DNA of 64,000 bases, taken from contig DUNO01000043.1 of the NCBI GenBank assembly GCA_012839295.1, positions 62,001 through 126,000 on the forward strand, read 5' to 3'. Source of the stretch: Clostridiales bacterium. GTDB taxonomy: Bacteria > Bacillota > Clostridia > Lachnospirales > Lachnospiraceae. Under the pieces are notes generated by a model. The model ran no database searches and was not told the origin of the DNA. It saw nothing but the letters and a program-made list of their open reading frames with translations. Position numbers and translations under genes: made by a program. Position 1 is the stretch's first letter. Each line of letters begins with the position of its first letter. Below are positions 34,401-43,649 of this stretch, in pieces.

Positions 34401-35783
34401 CTATCCCTCCAGGTTAAGCATCAAGCTTTTTAAACGCTCTACGAATTCCTCCGGCACCGAATTCTCCCCATTGTAAAAGGTCAGATAAGGATTCTCCGCC
34501 TGGACATATGCCTTATACTGCTCCTTGCCCTTATAATATTCGTAAAGCCTTGGCAGCTCCTTCCCCTCCGTTTCGTAACGGCGGATCACCATGCAGATTG
34601 CCGTATTCACCTCGTCACAGGTTCCCACGCATTCAAAGGGTTTTTCCGGTGCCGCTCCAATCAGCTTATCAAAGACCGGAATCAGGCCTTCATTCTCCAG
34701 CATATCACTTCCAAATATCTCTGCCAGCCGGTCCAGCTCCAAAAACGGCGACAGGATCATATAGACAAACAGGCATTTCGGACAGGCTCCGCACCACCGG
34801 TCCAGCTTACTCCCCACATTACAGCTATGGAAAATAAAATGGTATTTTTCCTGCTTTGCAAAAAATCTCGCTATCTGGAACTCACTAAAGGGGCGGAGCA
34901 AGCTGAAATAATGCACCCCGCTATTTACATATTCCCTTTCATAGTTGATAAAATCCAGCTCAAATTTATAGGACTTGGAATATTGGTGGTTTACCTCCGT
35001 TCCCTCGACAGTGCTTTCATTTGCACTGGCTTCATTGGACAGCACCACATACTCCTTGTCATGAAGATACGCCGCCAGGACGGAGGAAAATGCAACGATG
35101 GCGGAAAACGGGGTATGCCCGTTCAGATATCCCTGCCTGTTCAGCTCCAGTAAATTCCCATCCAGGCTCCGGTCCACGATCAGGATATCCTCCTCCCCAT
35201 AGCCTGCCGCAGTGGCACAGTTAATAGAGGTCAGCTTCTTATTAATCATAAAGCAGAGATTGCTCTCCTTCCGGTCACTTAACAGTTCCAGGGTTACAAC
35301 AGAATCCTTGCCTCCTCCGATAGGAATCATACAGCCCTTCTTTATTTTTTCTAATTTAAAGCAATTCTTTTGATCCTCCGGGGCAAGAACCTCCACCTTC
35401 ATAAATTCCTCCAGGCTGGTTTCAATACCATTCGTATAGAAAAATTCACCCAGCCCAAGATAATATTGCTGCTTCCACCAGGCAATCTGAGCCTCTCCAA
35501 GCCTGCCGGCCTTAATCCTCACCAGCGGGGGACAGGCGCATTTCCAATAGCTGACCAGCTCCACCAGCCCAAGCTGGAACGCCAGCCGGTTCACAACCTC
35601 TTCCTTCTCATAATCCAGCTGTACATGCTTTTTACGGAATTCCCATCTGGGGGTAAAGGCCGCAAATCCATCAATATAAAAATGGTACGTAATAACAAGC
35701 CTGTCACCCTGGTCCAGTATTTCATATTTGTCATATGTAAAAACAGGATGTTTTTCTCTCAATTCATTAAATTTATTCTGCAC
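34401..35783 (-). CDS. murL: MurL-type UDP-MurNAc-L-alanyl-L-glutamate epimerase
   Basis: 460 residues, GTG start with GAGGAG seven bases upstream. The PP-loop ATP-binding motif IPIGGGKDSVVTLELL (about 169-184) marks the HUP-type fold of MurL, together with the SNEASANEST block, HSCNVGSKLDRWCGACPKC with conserved cysteines near 330, and the FTPRWEFRKK N-terminal region. MurL uses ATP to activate and epimerise the terminal L-Glu of UDP-MurNAc-L-Ala-L-Glu, replacing the glutamate racemase route. The MurD-type gene follows after about 113 bases. Confidence 0.82.
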   Translation of the reverse strand: MQNKFNELREKHPVFTYDKYEILDQGDRLVITYHFYIDGFAAFTPRWEFRKKHVQLDYEKEEVVNRLAFQLGLVELVSYWKCACPPLVRIKAGRLGEAQIAWWKQQYYLGLGEFFYTNGIETSLEEFMKVEVLAPEDQKNCFKLEKIKKGCMIPIGGGKDSVVTLELLSDRKESNLCFMINKKLTSINCATAAGYGEEDILIVDRSLDGNLLELNRQGYLNGHTPFSAIVAFSSVLAAYLHDKEYVVLSNEASANESTVEGTEVNHQYSKSYKFELDFINYEREYVNSGVHYFSLLRPFSEFQIARFFAKQEKYHFIFHSCNVGSKLDRWCGACPKCLFVYMILSPFLELDRLAEIFGSDMLENEGLIPVFDKLIGAAPEKPFECVGTCDEVNTAICMVIRRYETEGKELPRLYEYYKGKEQYKAYVQAENPYLTFYNGENSVPEEFVERLKSLMLNLEG

Positions 35784-35845
35784 GGAAGTCTCCTCTCAAG
35801 GGGGCTTTCGCCTCCATTCCTAAAACAGTTCCCTTATTTTTATCC

Positions 35846-35990
35846 CAGCTCCGGCCGCATACCTGCAAGCAAGCTTGCAGTAAGCTCACTACGCCTTATT
35901 ATACTCTGGGCAGAACCATGCCCAGAGTCTTCAGCTCCGATCGCATACCTGCAAGCAAGCTTGCAGTAAGCTCACTACGCCTTATTATAT
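35846..35990. repeat. Direct repeat of 59 bp carrying a hairpin, two copies 86 bp apart
   Basis: CAGCTCCG-N2-CGCATACCTG begins at 35846 and again at 35932; each copy contains the palindrome CTGCAAGCAAGCTTGCAG and ends ACGCCTTATTATA. Between the copies lies a second hairpin CTCTGGGC/GCCCAGAG (35904-35927). It lies upstream of murL and may be a duplicated leader or terminator. The rest of 35991-36218 shows no gene. Confidence 0.75.
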
Positions 35991-36218
35991 TCTTCATACC
36001 CAAAGATTTCAATGACAAATTAAGCATTCCTCACATTTATCAAAGATAAATTATCACCCTTTGGTAATCCCCATATAATGTCTGCTTAATCAAAGGATTT
36101 ATGTGATATATCTGCCCAAATATCTATCCTCTATAATCCAATCCAAAATAATTAGCATAATGATCCAAACTATTTTCTATAAACAATTCGCCCAACAAAA
36201 GACTTCTTCCTATCAAAT

Positions 36219-36252
36219 ACTAACGCGGTGAATATGAGTGTCAATAGCTCCC
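36219..36252 (+). repeat. Left-end fragment of the 146-bp structured element
   Basis: ACTAACGCGGTGAATATGAG matches the left end of the elements at 19451 and 4179. The rest of the element is absent. Confidence 0.55.
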
Positions 36253-36289
36253 GACTTAAATTTATTATATATCGCCAATAAATATATCA

Positions 36290-36345
36290 TTGACAAATAT
36301 ATCGTTTGATGATATATTAAATATATCACAAGTCGATATATAGGA
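36290..36345 (+). promoter_or_regulatory. PadR promoter with overlapping palindromic operators
   Basis: TTGACA (36290-36295), 17 bases, TATATT (36313-36318). The spacer and -10 are covered by AATATATC-N7-GATATATT, and a second ATATATC-N6-CGATATAT follows before the AGGAGG. The arrangement predicts autorepression by the PadR protein encoded next. Confidence 0.75.
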
Positions 36346-36356
36346 GGATGATACAT

Positions 36357-36674
36357 GTGGAAAACAATATGCCCTTAACAGAAGCACTATATTATATCCT
36401 GCTTTCTGTCCGAAGACCAAACCATGGCTATGGAATTATTCAGGAAATCGAATCCATCACAAATTCCCGGGTTGTACTCGGTGCCGGAACCTTATATGGT
36501 GCCATTAATTCCATGCTGACCCGGGGTTGGATCAGGCTTTACAGCGAGGATAAGGCTTCCAGGAAAAAAAAGGAATATCTGATCACGGATACCGGCAAAG
36601 AGATTTTTCAAAAGGAAGTAGACCGTTTAAGCGAGCTCCTTCACAACGCTAAACTAATGGAGGAAACCATATGA
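36357..36674 (+). CDS. PadR-family transcriptional regulator
   Basis: 105 residues from GTG 36357, nine bases after AGGAGG; the ATG at 36348 touches that site and is too close. PadR winged-helix features are LTEALYYILLSV, NHGYGIIQEI, GAGTLYGAINSMLTRGWI, KKKEYLITDTGKEIF. The stop overlaps the start of the DUF2812 gene (ATGA). It most likely represses its own operon through the operators at 36290-36345. Confidence 0.9.
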   Translation: MENNMPLTEALYYILLSVRRPNHGYGIIQEIESITNSRVVLGAGTLYGAINSMLTRGWIRLYSEDKASRKKKEYLITDTGKEIFQKEVDRLSELLHNAKLMEETI

Positions 36675-37189
36675 CGATATTTAAGCTTTATTTTGATAAG
36701 GATGCCGAGGAGGCATGGATTAATGATATGTCCCAGAAGGGCTGGGCCTTTGAAAAATTCTTTTTAGGCTTCTACACCTTCGTTCCCTGCAAGCCTGGAG
36801 AATATCTTTACCAGATCGATTTATTAGAGAGCTGGGCCGGTGACAGGGACTACTTCTCTAACTTTATGGAGGAGCTGAATATCCAGGTTGTGTCCCAGTG
36901 GTACCGCTGGGTCTATCTCAGGAAAAAGGCCTCCGAAGGGGCGTTTGAGATGTATACGGATCCAGAATCTAAGATCAGGCAATACCGGCGGTTGATGCAC
37001 TTTTATATCGCCGGAGCCCTTCTGGAAACCTGGTGCCTATGGTTGGAATTTACTGCTGCCATAAAGCTGATGGCTCCTACCTACTGGCTCTTTACCCTGC
37101 TGGTCGCACTGATGCTTCTTGTATTTCTTCGTATGATAGTGAAATGCAACCGGAAAATACAACAGCTAAAGAATTTTCCGTCCAGATGA
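36671..37189 (+). CDS. DUF2812 membrane-associated protein (PadR partner)
   Basis: 172 residues. The N-terminal about 100 residues (FKLYFDKDAEEAWINDMSQK, GWAFEKF, YLYQIDLLE, then VSQWYRWVYLRKK) match DUF2812, a domain often encoded beside PadR. Two hydrophobic segments follow (about 112-132 and 135-155) and a basic tail. It is translationally coupled to the PadR gene. The role is unknown; by analogy with HAAS proteins it may be a membrane signal partner. Confidence 0.8.
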   Translation: MTIFKLYFDKDAEEAWINDMSQKGWAFEKFFLGFYTFVPCKPGEYLYQIDLLESWAGDRDYFSNFMEELNIQVVSQWYRWVYLRKKASEGAFEMYTDPESKIRQYRRLMHFYIAGALLETWCLWLEFTAAIKLMAPTYWLFTLLVALMLLVFLRMIVKCNRKIQQLKNFPSR

Positions 37190-37396
37190 AGGGAAACATC
37201 TCAGAAGTACATTAGATTTTTATTAAAATTAAAGGAGTCCTGTTTTATCCTTAACAAACCCATGGTATAATCTACCTAATTGAGGAAAATCCTGCTTTTT
37301 TCTCATGATTTTAAGGTAATAAGCTACACAGACAAAGAATAAATACAAATCGCACAGCCCGGACATCCTCCAGGCTGCGCAGGAAAGAGGGGTATC

Positions 37397-38338
37397 ATGT
37401 CTTTAAGTGTTAAAAACCTATCAAAGAGCTATGGAGAAAAATTAGTACTTGATAACCTTAGCTTTGAAATCAGTGAACCGGGTGTCTACGCCCTGCTCGG
37501 AACTAACGGTGCGGGCAAAACCACCTCCTTACGCATCATCCTGGGAATGCTTGCAAAGAACGAAGGGGATGTGCTCTGGAAGGGAAGGCCGCTGGATCCA
37601 GTCCGCACCAATGTGGGCTATCTGGCGGAGGAGAGGGGTCTGTACCCTAAGTACTCCTTACTGGATCAGCTGCTTTATTTTGCAACCCTTAGGAATGTGC
37701 CAAGGCATGCCGCAATGGACCGTATCAAGCATTGGTCGGACCGCCTTATGGTGGATGAATATATCTTTCCTCCAAAAACCAAGAAAAGAGCCGCTTCCAA
37801 GGCTAACCGGGCAGACCAGCTGTCCAAGGGAAACCAACAGAAGGTCCAACTGATGGCTGCACTGATCTCCGACCCGGAATTAATTATACTGGACGAACCG
37901 CTCAGCGGCCTTGACCCTGTGAACACGGATTTGTTTAAGGCCATCATCAAGGATGAGATCCAGAAGGAAAAATATTTAATCTTGTCCAGCCACCAGATGC
38001 CCACCATCGAGGAATTCTGCTCGGACATCACCATCCTGAACCGGGGCAGGACTGTCCTTCAGGGTGATTTAAACCAGATAAAAAAGGGCTATGGCCGCGT
38101 GAACTTATTTGTGAAAAGTGATGTCGACATTGCCTCCTATATCTCCACCTTCGGCCTGCCAATCGCAAATAAGACCCCAAGTGAATACCACTTAAAGGTC
38201 AGGGACGAAAAACAGGCTATGGAATTCTTAACAAAGCTCATTGGTGACAATATCCCAATTATAAAATTTGAGCTGCGTGAACCGTCACTTCATGAAATAT
38301 TCATTGAAAAGGTAGGGGATAACAATGAAGAAAAGTAA
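37397..38338 (+). CDS. ABC exporter ATP-binding protein (NatA-like)
   Basis: 313 residues. Walker A is GTNGAGKTTSLR (about 37-48), the signature is QLSKGNQQKVQ, Walker B is LIILDEPLSGLDP and the switch His is SSHQM. The C-terminal about 80 residues form the extension typical of ABC-2 exporter ATPases. It overlaps the first permease gene by 14 bases. The substrate is unknown; sodium, peptides or drugs are options. Confidence 0.88.
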   Translation: MSLSVKNLSKSYGEKLVLDNLSFEISEPGVYALLGTNGAGKTTSLRIILGMLAKNEGDVLWKGRPLDPVRTNVGYLAEERGLYPKYSLLDQLLYFATLRNVPRHAAMDRIKHWSDRLMVDEYIFPPKTKKRAASKANRADQLSKGNQQKVQLMAALISDPELIILDEPLSGLDPVNTDLFKAIIKDEIQKEKYLILSSHQMPTIEEFCSDITILNRGRTVLQGDLNQIKKGYGRVNLFVKSDVDIASYISTFGLPIANKTPSEYHLKVRDEKQAMEFLTKLIGDNIPIIKFELREPSLHEIFIEKVGDNNEEK

Positions 38339-39680
38339 TCTCGCCGGCTGGAAGGACGTATTTATTTTCACCCTGACCCAGACCCTGAAAAGTAAAGCCT
38401 TTCTTGTCACTTACGCTATCCTCCTCGTACTGATATTAATATCCATGCCATTGGTTACCATACTGACGAATAGGGGCACGGAAGATCCCAATGCACCCAG
38501 CCCCATCGAAAAGGTATATGTGGAGAACAAGACCACTCTGCCGGACATGGACTTTTCGCTACTGACAAACCAGGAGGCCTTTCAGAATATATCCTTTGTA
38601 GCCCTGGAAGAGGATTATAAAGCAGTGGAGGATCGTATTGATTCTGAGGAACAGACCTCCGTTCTGCTGACTATTTCAGAGGAGGACTCTGCCTATTCCC
38701 TGGCTTTTGTAAAGGCAGGCAGCGGCCCAGTCAAAGATAGAAGCTTGGAACAGCTCGGCAGTGCCACCATGGAACAGTTTGAGGCCTTCCGGATCCAGGC
38801 TCTTGGAATTAGCGATGAACAGGTAACCCTGCTCCAGGCACCTGTCACTACCGCCGTATCCTTAACTGATACGGAGGGTAATGCCATAGAAAAAGAGGAT
38901 ACCTCCATTTCCTTTAATGAATACTGGCTGATGTATGGCATATTATTTGTAGTACTAATGGTGAATACCATGGGTTCCACCCAGATCGCTACCTCCATCG
39001 TTACGGAGAAATCCACCCGTGTCGTGGAATATTTATTAATCTCCGTGAAGCCCCTTGCCCTAATGGTGGGTAAGATCCTTGCAACCCTGATCGCCGTACT
39101 GGTCCAGATGGTCTCCATGGTGGTTATGGTATTCATTTCCAACCGGATATCTGCCGGCTTATCTGAAGGAAATGGAACCAGCCTGTTATCTACGTACCTG
39201 CCGAAGAATATATTCGAAAACATGAACCTTGTGAATATCCTCTTCTGCTTCCTCCTCATCATCCTCGGCTTCATCTTCTATGCGACCCTGGCGGGACTGG
39301 CAGGTGCCACTGTGAGCAAGCTGGAAGAGCTTAACGAAGGGCTTACCCTATTCACCTTCACTAATATTATTGGCGCATACATTGCTATCGGTGCCCTGGG
39401 TACCCTCATCGGCTCCGGAACCAATACATTTGTGACCTTCACCCTGCTCTTTCCCCTGTCCTCACCATTTATCCTGCCCGGTGCAATTTTAATTGGAAAG
39501 GCTACCATCCCCATTGTGGCCGCAGCTATCGTATTGCAGATTATTTTCATCCTGCTATTATTTAAATTTGTAGCAGCCATATACGAAACCCTGATTCTCC
39601 ATACCGGCAATACCATCAAGCTAAAGGAGCTAATGAGGATCTCCAAGCTAATCCAGAAGGGAGGAAAAGTAAATGAATAA
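38325..39680 (+). CDS. ABC-2 type permease 1 (NatB-like)
   Basis: 451 residues. One N-terminal membrane helix (about 26-46), a long extracytoplasmic domain of about 150 residues, then five to six helices from about 200 to 430. VNTMGSTQIATSIVTEKSTR followed by VVEYLLISVKP is the usual NatB/ABC-2 signature around the first cytoplasmic coupling helix. It overlaps the genes on both sides, so the ATPase and the two permeases form one exporter, probably a heterodimer of permeases. Confidence 0.85.
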   Translation: MKKSNLAGWKDVFIFTLTQTLKSKAFLVTYAILLVLILISMPLVTILTNRGTEDPNAPSPIEKVYVENKTTLPDMDFSLLTNQEAFQNISFVALEEDYKAVEDRIDSEEQTSVLLTISEEDSAYSLAFVKAGSGPVKDRSLEQLGSATMEQFEAFRIQALGISDEQVTLLQAPVTTAVSLTDTEGNAIEKEDTSISFNEYWLMYGILFVVLMVNTMGSTQIATSIVTEKSTRVVEYLLISVKPLALMVGKILATLIAVLVQMVSMVVMVFISNRISAGLSEGNGTSLLSTYLPKNIFENMNLVNILFCFLLIILGFIFYATLAGLAGATVSKLEELNEGLTLFTFTNIIGAYIAIGALGTLIGSGTNTFVTFTLLFPLSSPFILPGAILIGKATIPIVAAAIVLQIIFILLLFKFVAAIYETLILHTGNTIKLKELMRISKLIQKGGKVNE

Positions 39681-41010
39681 TAATTTCAGAGGCTGGGATG
39701 CCGTATTCGGCTTTACCTTCCGTCAGGCTACGAAGGGTATTTCCTTTAAGCTGGTAACCATCCTCATATCTATCCTGATCATGGGAGCCTTCGTTGTCCT
39801 TAATATCATCATTGCCAAGCCGGAGGAAAAGGATGCAGCTCAGGCCTCGCCGGTCAAGGCCATCTTCGTCCTGGATGACAGCGGCCTGCAGCCAACGGAC
39901 TTTAAAGCCTACAACCCGGAATTGTCCGGAGAACGCTTTCAAAATATTACCTTTACCAACGTAACAGGTATGAACCGCTTAGATGTTATCCAAAAAGCAG
40001 CAGCTGATGGGGCGGAATCTATTGCCGTCATAATAACAGCCACCTCAGAGGGCTATGAATTAGAGGCAGTCATTCCTTCCGGCTCCAGCATAACAAAGGA
40101 GCAGGCACAGGCTGTACTTGCCCCTATGAAGGTCAGCTTTGAATCCAGCAAGCTTATGCAGTCGGGTCTTTCGGGGGAACAATTGACCACCGTCTTAAAG
40201 CCGGTTGCCACAAGCTATTCCGACATTGGTGAGACCCAGAGTGTAATTGCCTTTGTTGTCCGGATGATTGCCCCAATGGTCTTTGGATTTGTGCTTTACA
40301 TGATGCTTATCCTATATGGGCAGACCGTAAGCAAATCCGTTTCCATCGAGAAGACCTCAAAGCTGGTAGAAACCCTGCTCACCTCCATCCACCCTTACGC
40401 CTTGATCACAGGCAAGGTTCTGGCAGCTACTACCATGGCGGTTATGCAGTTTGTAATATGGATTGCCTCCGGCATAATAGGCCTGTATGGCGGAAGCCTC
40501 GTAGCCCAGCAGCTTTATCCGGAGTATAAGAATTCCGTGATTACCATTGTCCAATTTTTACGTGATAATATCGGTGAAACTGCCATGACCATACCCTCCG
40601 TCATCCTTGCCATTATCGTGTTCTGCATCGGCTTCCTGTTCTACTGTGTCATCTCAGGTATGGCCGGCTGTATGGTATCAAAGCCTGAGGATACCTCTAC
40701 GACGCAGACCCTGTTCGTCTTCCCCATCCTGATCAGCTGGCTCGTCTGCTATCTGGCACCGGTGATGGGAAATGAAACATTAACAGCGGTGATCAGGTAT
40801 ATTCCCTTCACCATACCCTTCTGTATTCCTTCCGAAATGATTACAGGAACCATCGGATATGTACAGGGACTTATATCCTTACTGATCCTGGCCGCCGGCT
40901 CCTTGCTTGTCATTATGCTGTCCGCAAGAATATACAAAGGCCTGATCCTGTATACTGGCGAGAAGATCAACCTGAAGCTGATCGGAAATATAATAAAAGC
41001 AAATAAATAA
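39673..41010 (+). CDS. ABC-2 type permease 2 (NatB-like)
   Basis: 445 residues with the same plan as permease 1: helix at about 22-45, extracytoplasmic domain, then helices from 195 to 430. The coupling segment reads GQTVSKSVSIEKTSKLVETL, then LTSIHPYALITGK. AGGGAGG precedes the ATG inside the end of permease 1. The gene ends before a strong bidirectional terminator. Confidence 0.85.
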   Translation: MNNNFRGWDAVFGFTFRQATKGISFKLVTILISILIMGAFVVLNIIIAKPEEKDAAQASPVKAIFVLDDSGLQPTDFKAYNPELSGERFQNITFTNVTGMNRLDVIQKAAADGAESIAVIITATSEGYELEAVIPSGSSITKEQAQAVLAPMKVSFESSKLMQSGLSGEQLTTVLKPVATSYSDIGETQSVIAFVVRMIAPMVFGFVLYMMLILYGQTVSKSVSIEKTSKLVETLLTSIHPYALITGKVLAATTMAVMQFVIWIASGIIGLYGGSLVAQQLYPEYKNSVITIVQFLRDNIGETAMTIPSVILAIIVFCIGFLFYCVISGMAGCMVSKPEDTSTTQTLFVFPILISWLVCYLAPVMGNETLTAVIRYIPFTIPFCIPSEMITGTIGYVQGLISLLILAAGSLLVIMLSARIYKGLILYTGEKINLKLIGNIIKANK

Positions 41011-41085
41011 GCATTTCCCCTATCAAAGGTACTTTTAGCCGGATACCAGCCTTACAGGTTTATGAAATATACCGGTCGAACCATG

Positions 41086-41138
41086 AAAGACTGCAAGCCC
41101 ACAAAAACATTATGTTTCTGTGGGCTTGCAGTCTTTTT
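41086..41138. terminator. Bidirectional terminator between exporter and uridine kinase genes
   Basis: AAAGACTGCAAGCCCACA pairs perfectly with TGTGGGCTTGCAGTCTTT, with T-runs on either strand. Confidence 0.9.
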
Positions 41139-41169
41139 ATAAAGAATATTTTCATCTAAATTTTTACTA

Positions 41170-41790
41170 TCAATCCTCCTGGGAGATTGCCCTAATCCTA
41201 TGGATCAGCATATCCATCGCAATTTCATTCATTCCGCCTCTTGGAATTATAATATCCGCATATTTCTTATAAGGTTCTACGAACAGCTCGTGCATCGGCT
41301 TAACCGTATTAGTATACTGGGCAATAACTGATTCCAAGCTTCTTCCCCGTTCATTTACATCCCGTATGATACGGCGGATGAGCCTCTCGTCCGCATCCGT
41401 ATCCACAAATATCTTAATATCCATCAGCTCCCTGAGCTCCGCATTCTCAAATATCATGAAGCCCTCAACCACAATCACCTTTGCCGGGTTTACCCGCACC
41501 GTTTCCTTTAACCTGTTATTCTCCGTAAAGGAATATACGGGCCTGTTGATCGGCCTTTGCTGCTTCAGCTGCCTGATATCATTGACCAGAAGCTCCGTGT
41601 CAAATGCCGACGGATGGTCATAATTTAGCTTTGTCCTTTCTTCAAAGGTCAGATTATCATATTGCTTGTAATAAAAATCATGGCTTAACAATGCCACGCT
41701 GTCCTTGCACGCTTCCTTAATCCGGTTTGCGACCGTGGTTTTGCCGGATGCAGAACCACCCGATACGCCTATAATGATGACACTTTCCAT
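41170..41790 (-). CDS. udk: Uridine kinase
   Basis: 206 residues from ATG 41790, with AAGGGAGG five bases upstream; an in-frame start at 41811 lacks a site. P-loop GVSGGSASGKTTVA, FYYKQYDNLTFEERTKLNYD with the HPSAFD substrate loop, VVVEGFMIFENAEL and DTDADERLIRRIIRD are typical of uridine-cytidine kinase. The enzyme phosphorylates uridine and cytidine in pyrimidine salvage. Confidence 0.9.
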   Translation of the reverse strand: MESVIIIGVSGGSASGKTTVANRIKEACKDSVALLSHDFYYKQYDNLTFEERTKLNYDHPSAFDTELLVNDIRQLKQQRPINRPVYSFTENNRLKETVRVNPAKVIVVEGFMIFENAELRELMDIKIFVDTDADERLIRRIIRDVNERGRSLESVIAQYTNTVKPMHELFVEPYKKYADIIIPRGGMNEIAMDMLIHRIRAISQED

Positions 41791-41962
41791 ATAGCCTCCC
41801 TTACGCTGCATTAAACTGCACCGTTACTCCCATACATTTTCCCTGTAAGCTCTTTCTGCACCACACCATGTTATCAAAAAAATATATTGGCTGTCAATTA
41901 CTAAAGTCTGACCCCTTTAATTACTTTACTTCTGCCGACTTCTGCCCACATTTTGTTAAATT

Positions 41963-41991
41963 ATTGACAATTGTATCCTAATGTGATATAT
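41963..41991 (+). promoter_or_regulatory. Sigma-A promoter of the OadG/OadB leader
   Basis: TTGACA, 17 bases, TATATT. It starts a leader of about 150 bases that contains the terminator at 42061-42091. Confidence 0.75.
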
Positions 41992-42055
41992 TATAAAAAA
42001 ATATGTTTTACTTTTCCGGTTGGCAGTGAATAACTGTTTCAAGTTTTGGCTTATA

Positions 42056-42103
42056 GGGTGGAGAGCTTTTTATTAAAGCTCTCTTTTTTTATTGCCCTCC
42101 ACC
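42056..42103 (+). promoter_or_regulatory. Attenuator-like terminator in the OadG/OadB leader
   Basis: GAGAGCTTT pairs with AAAGCTCTC and is followed by eight T (42084-42091), an intrinsic terminator. The overlapping GGTGGAG (42057-42063) can pair instead with CTCCACC (42097-42103), a competing fold. This is the logic of a riboswitch or attenuator; I cannot match it to a named class. Confidence 0.65.
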
Positions 42104-42152
42104 TTCATAGGCTAATACGAAACCTTGGAGCGCAATGACAGGAGGTGAGATT

Positions 42153-42305
42153 ATGTCATTTTTCGACAGTGTGCTTGTTGCTATTTTCTGTATGTCCGTT
42201 GTTTTTATTGTTCTTGGACTGTTATGGGCAATGATACGTTTATTTTCGATAGCCATTGCCGCCATTGAGAAGAGGACAAACAAGGCCTCAAATCTTCATA
42301 CTTAA
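42153..42305 (+). CDS. OadG-like small membrane subunit of a sodium-translocating decarboxylase
   Basis: 50 residues ([20 protein letters not shown], then [12 protein letters not shown]). One membrane helix spans about 7-30, followed by a basic tail EKRTNK. AGGAGGTGAG lies seven bases before the ATG. Size, single helix and position just before an OadB-type gene match the gamma (OadG) subunit, which anchors the complex. It is short and easy to miss. Confidence 0.75.
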   Translation: MSFFDSVLVAIFCMSVVFIVLGLLWAMIRLFSIAIAAIEKRTNKASNLHT

Positions 42306-42355
42306 TATCCATGGCAATCATGGAATATAACTACATGCTTAAAGGAGGATTCATT

Positions 42356-43492
42356 GTGTTTATTGATTCATTGGTTAATTTATGGAAGGATTCCGGTTTT
42401 GCCGCGTTGACATGGCAATCCTTGCTGATGATCCTTATTTCCTTTGTGTTGATTTATCTTGCAATTGGTAAAAAATTTGAACCCCTGCTGCTACTGCCCA
42501 TTGCCTTTGGCATGCTCTTAGCTAACCTGCCATTAACAGGCCTGATGAGCGAACCGGCCAGCCAGGAGGAAGTGGGGGGGCTCTTATACTACCTCTACTT
42601 AGGAGTTAAAAAGGGAATCTATCCTTCCCTTATCTTCCTTGGAATCGGGGCTATGACTGATTTCGGTCCTCTCATTGCCCGGCCAAGCAGTTTATTGATT
42701 GGAGCCGGCTCACAATTTGGTATTGTTATCGCCTTTATCATTGCTACTTTACTGGGCTTTAAGCCGGAAGAAGCTGCTTCCATAGGAATTATAGGTGGTG
42801 CTGATGGTCCGACAGCTATTTATCTCACTACCAGGCTTGCACCCCATCTGCTGGCCTCAATAGCCATAGCCGCCTACTCCTATATGGCCTTGATCCCGCT
42901 TATCCAGCCGCCTCTCATGAGGCTGCTTACCACCAAAAGGGAACGTAATATCAAGATGGAGCAGCTCCGTACCGTATCCAAATTAGAAAAAATATGCTTC
43001 CCGGTTGCAGTTTCGGTACTCTGTATTTTACTCTTACCCTCCGTCGCTCCCCTCATCGGTATGCTGATGCTCGGCAACCTGTTCCGGGAATCCGGCGTCG
43101 TGGAACGCCTTTCCGATACCGTCCAGAACGCCCTGATTAATATCGTAACTATATTTTTGGGCGTAACGGTTGGGGCAACTGCCGTAGGCACGAAGTTTCT
43201 ACAACCCGAAACTCTTGGAATTATTGTACTTGGTTTAGTCGCTTTTATGTTCAGCACCGTTGGAGGCTTGCTAATCGGAAAATTCATGTGCTTCGTAACA
43301 AAGGGGAAGATAAACCCGCTGATTGGCTCCGCCGGTGTTTCCGCTGTTCCGATGGCTGCCCGTGTCTCACAGGTTGAAGGCCAGAAGGCAAATCCCGGCA
43401 ACTATCTCCTCATGTTTGCTATGGGTCCGAATGTGGCCGGTGTCATCGGCTCCGCAGTTGCGGCCGGCGTCCTGCTGTCCTTATTCGGATAA
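42356..43492 (+). CDS. oadB: Sodium ion-translocating decarboxylase beta subunit (OadB-type)
   Basis: 378 residues from GTG 42356, chosen because AAAGGAGG lies seven bases upstream. About nine to eleven membrane helices. The conserved [20 protein letters not shown] segment (re-entrant, sodium site) and [20 protein letters not shown] near the C-terminus are diagnostic. The protein couples decarboxylation to sodium export. No alpha (biotin/carboxyltransferase) subunit is in the window, so the partner is elsewhere. Confidence 0.9.
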   Translation: MFIDSLVNLWKDSGFAALTWQSLLMILISFVLIYLAIGKKFEPLLLLPIAFGMLLANLPLTGLMSEPASQEEVGGLLYYLYLGVKKGIYPSLIFLGIGAMTDFGPLIARPSSLLIGAGSQFGIVIAFIIATLLGFKPEEAASIGIIGGADGPTAIYLTTRLAPHLLASIAIAAYSYMALIPLIQPPLMRLLTTKRERNIKMEQLRTVSKLEKICFPVAVSVLCILLLPSVAPLIGMLMLGNLFRESGVVERLSDTVQNALINIVTIFLGVTVGATAVGTKFLQPETLGIIVLGLVAFMFSTVGGLLIGKFMCFVTKGKINPLIGSAGVSAVPMAARVSQVEGQKANPGNYLLMFAMGPNVAGVIGSAVAAGVLLSLFG

Positions 43493-43649
43493 TGGGCAGG
43501 GACAATATTTTTCTTGAATTCACTTGAATTTATAGGGAAAACAACGTACCATAGATTATATCAGCAGTTATAAAAACTCGGTTCTTATACGGATTGCATT
43601 TCACATATAGTGTCCACAGGGAAAATTACCATGAGTGGGGGATAAAAGC

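Noticed and set aside
38693-39274. 193-codon minus-strand frame
   Set aside because: Antisense to the ABC permease gene, without a ribosome site or family features.
42880-43401. 173-codon minus-strand frame
   Set aside because: Antisense to the OadB-type gene; Thr/Pro/Ser-rich shadow translation.
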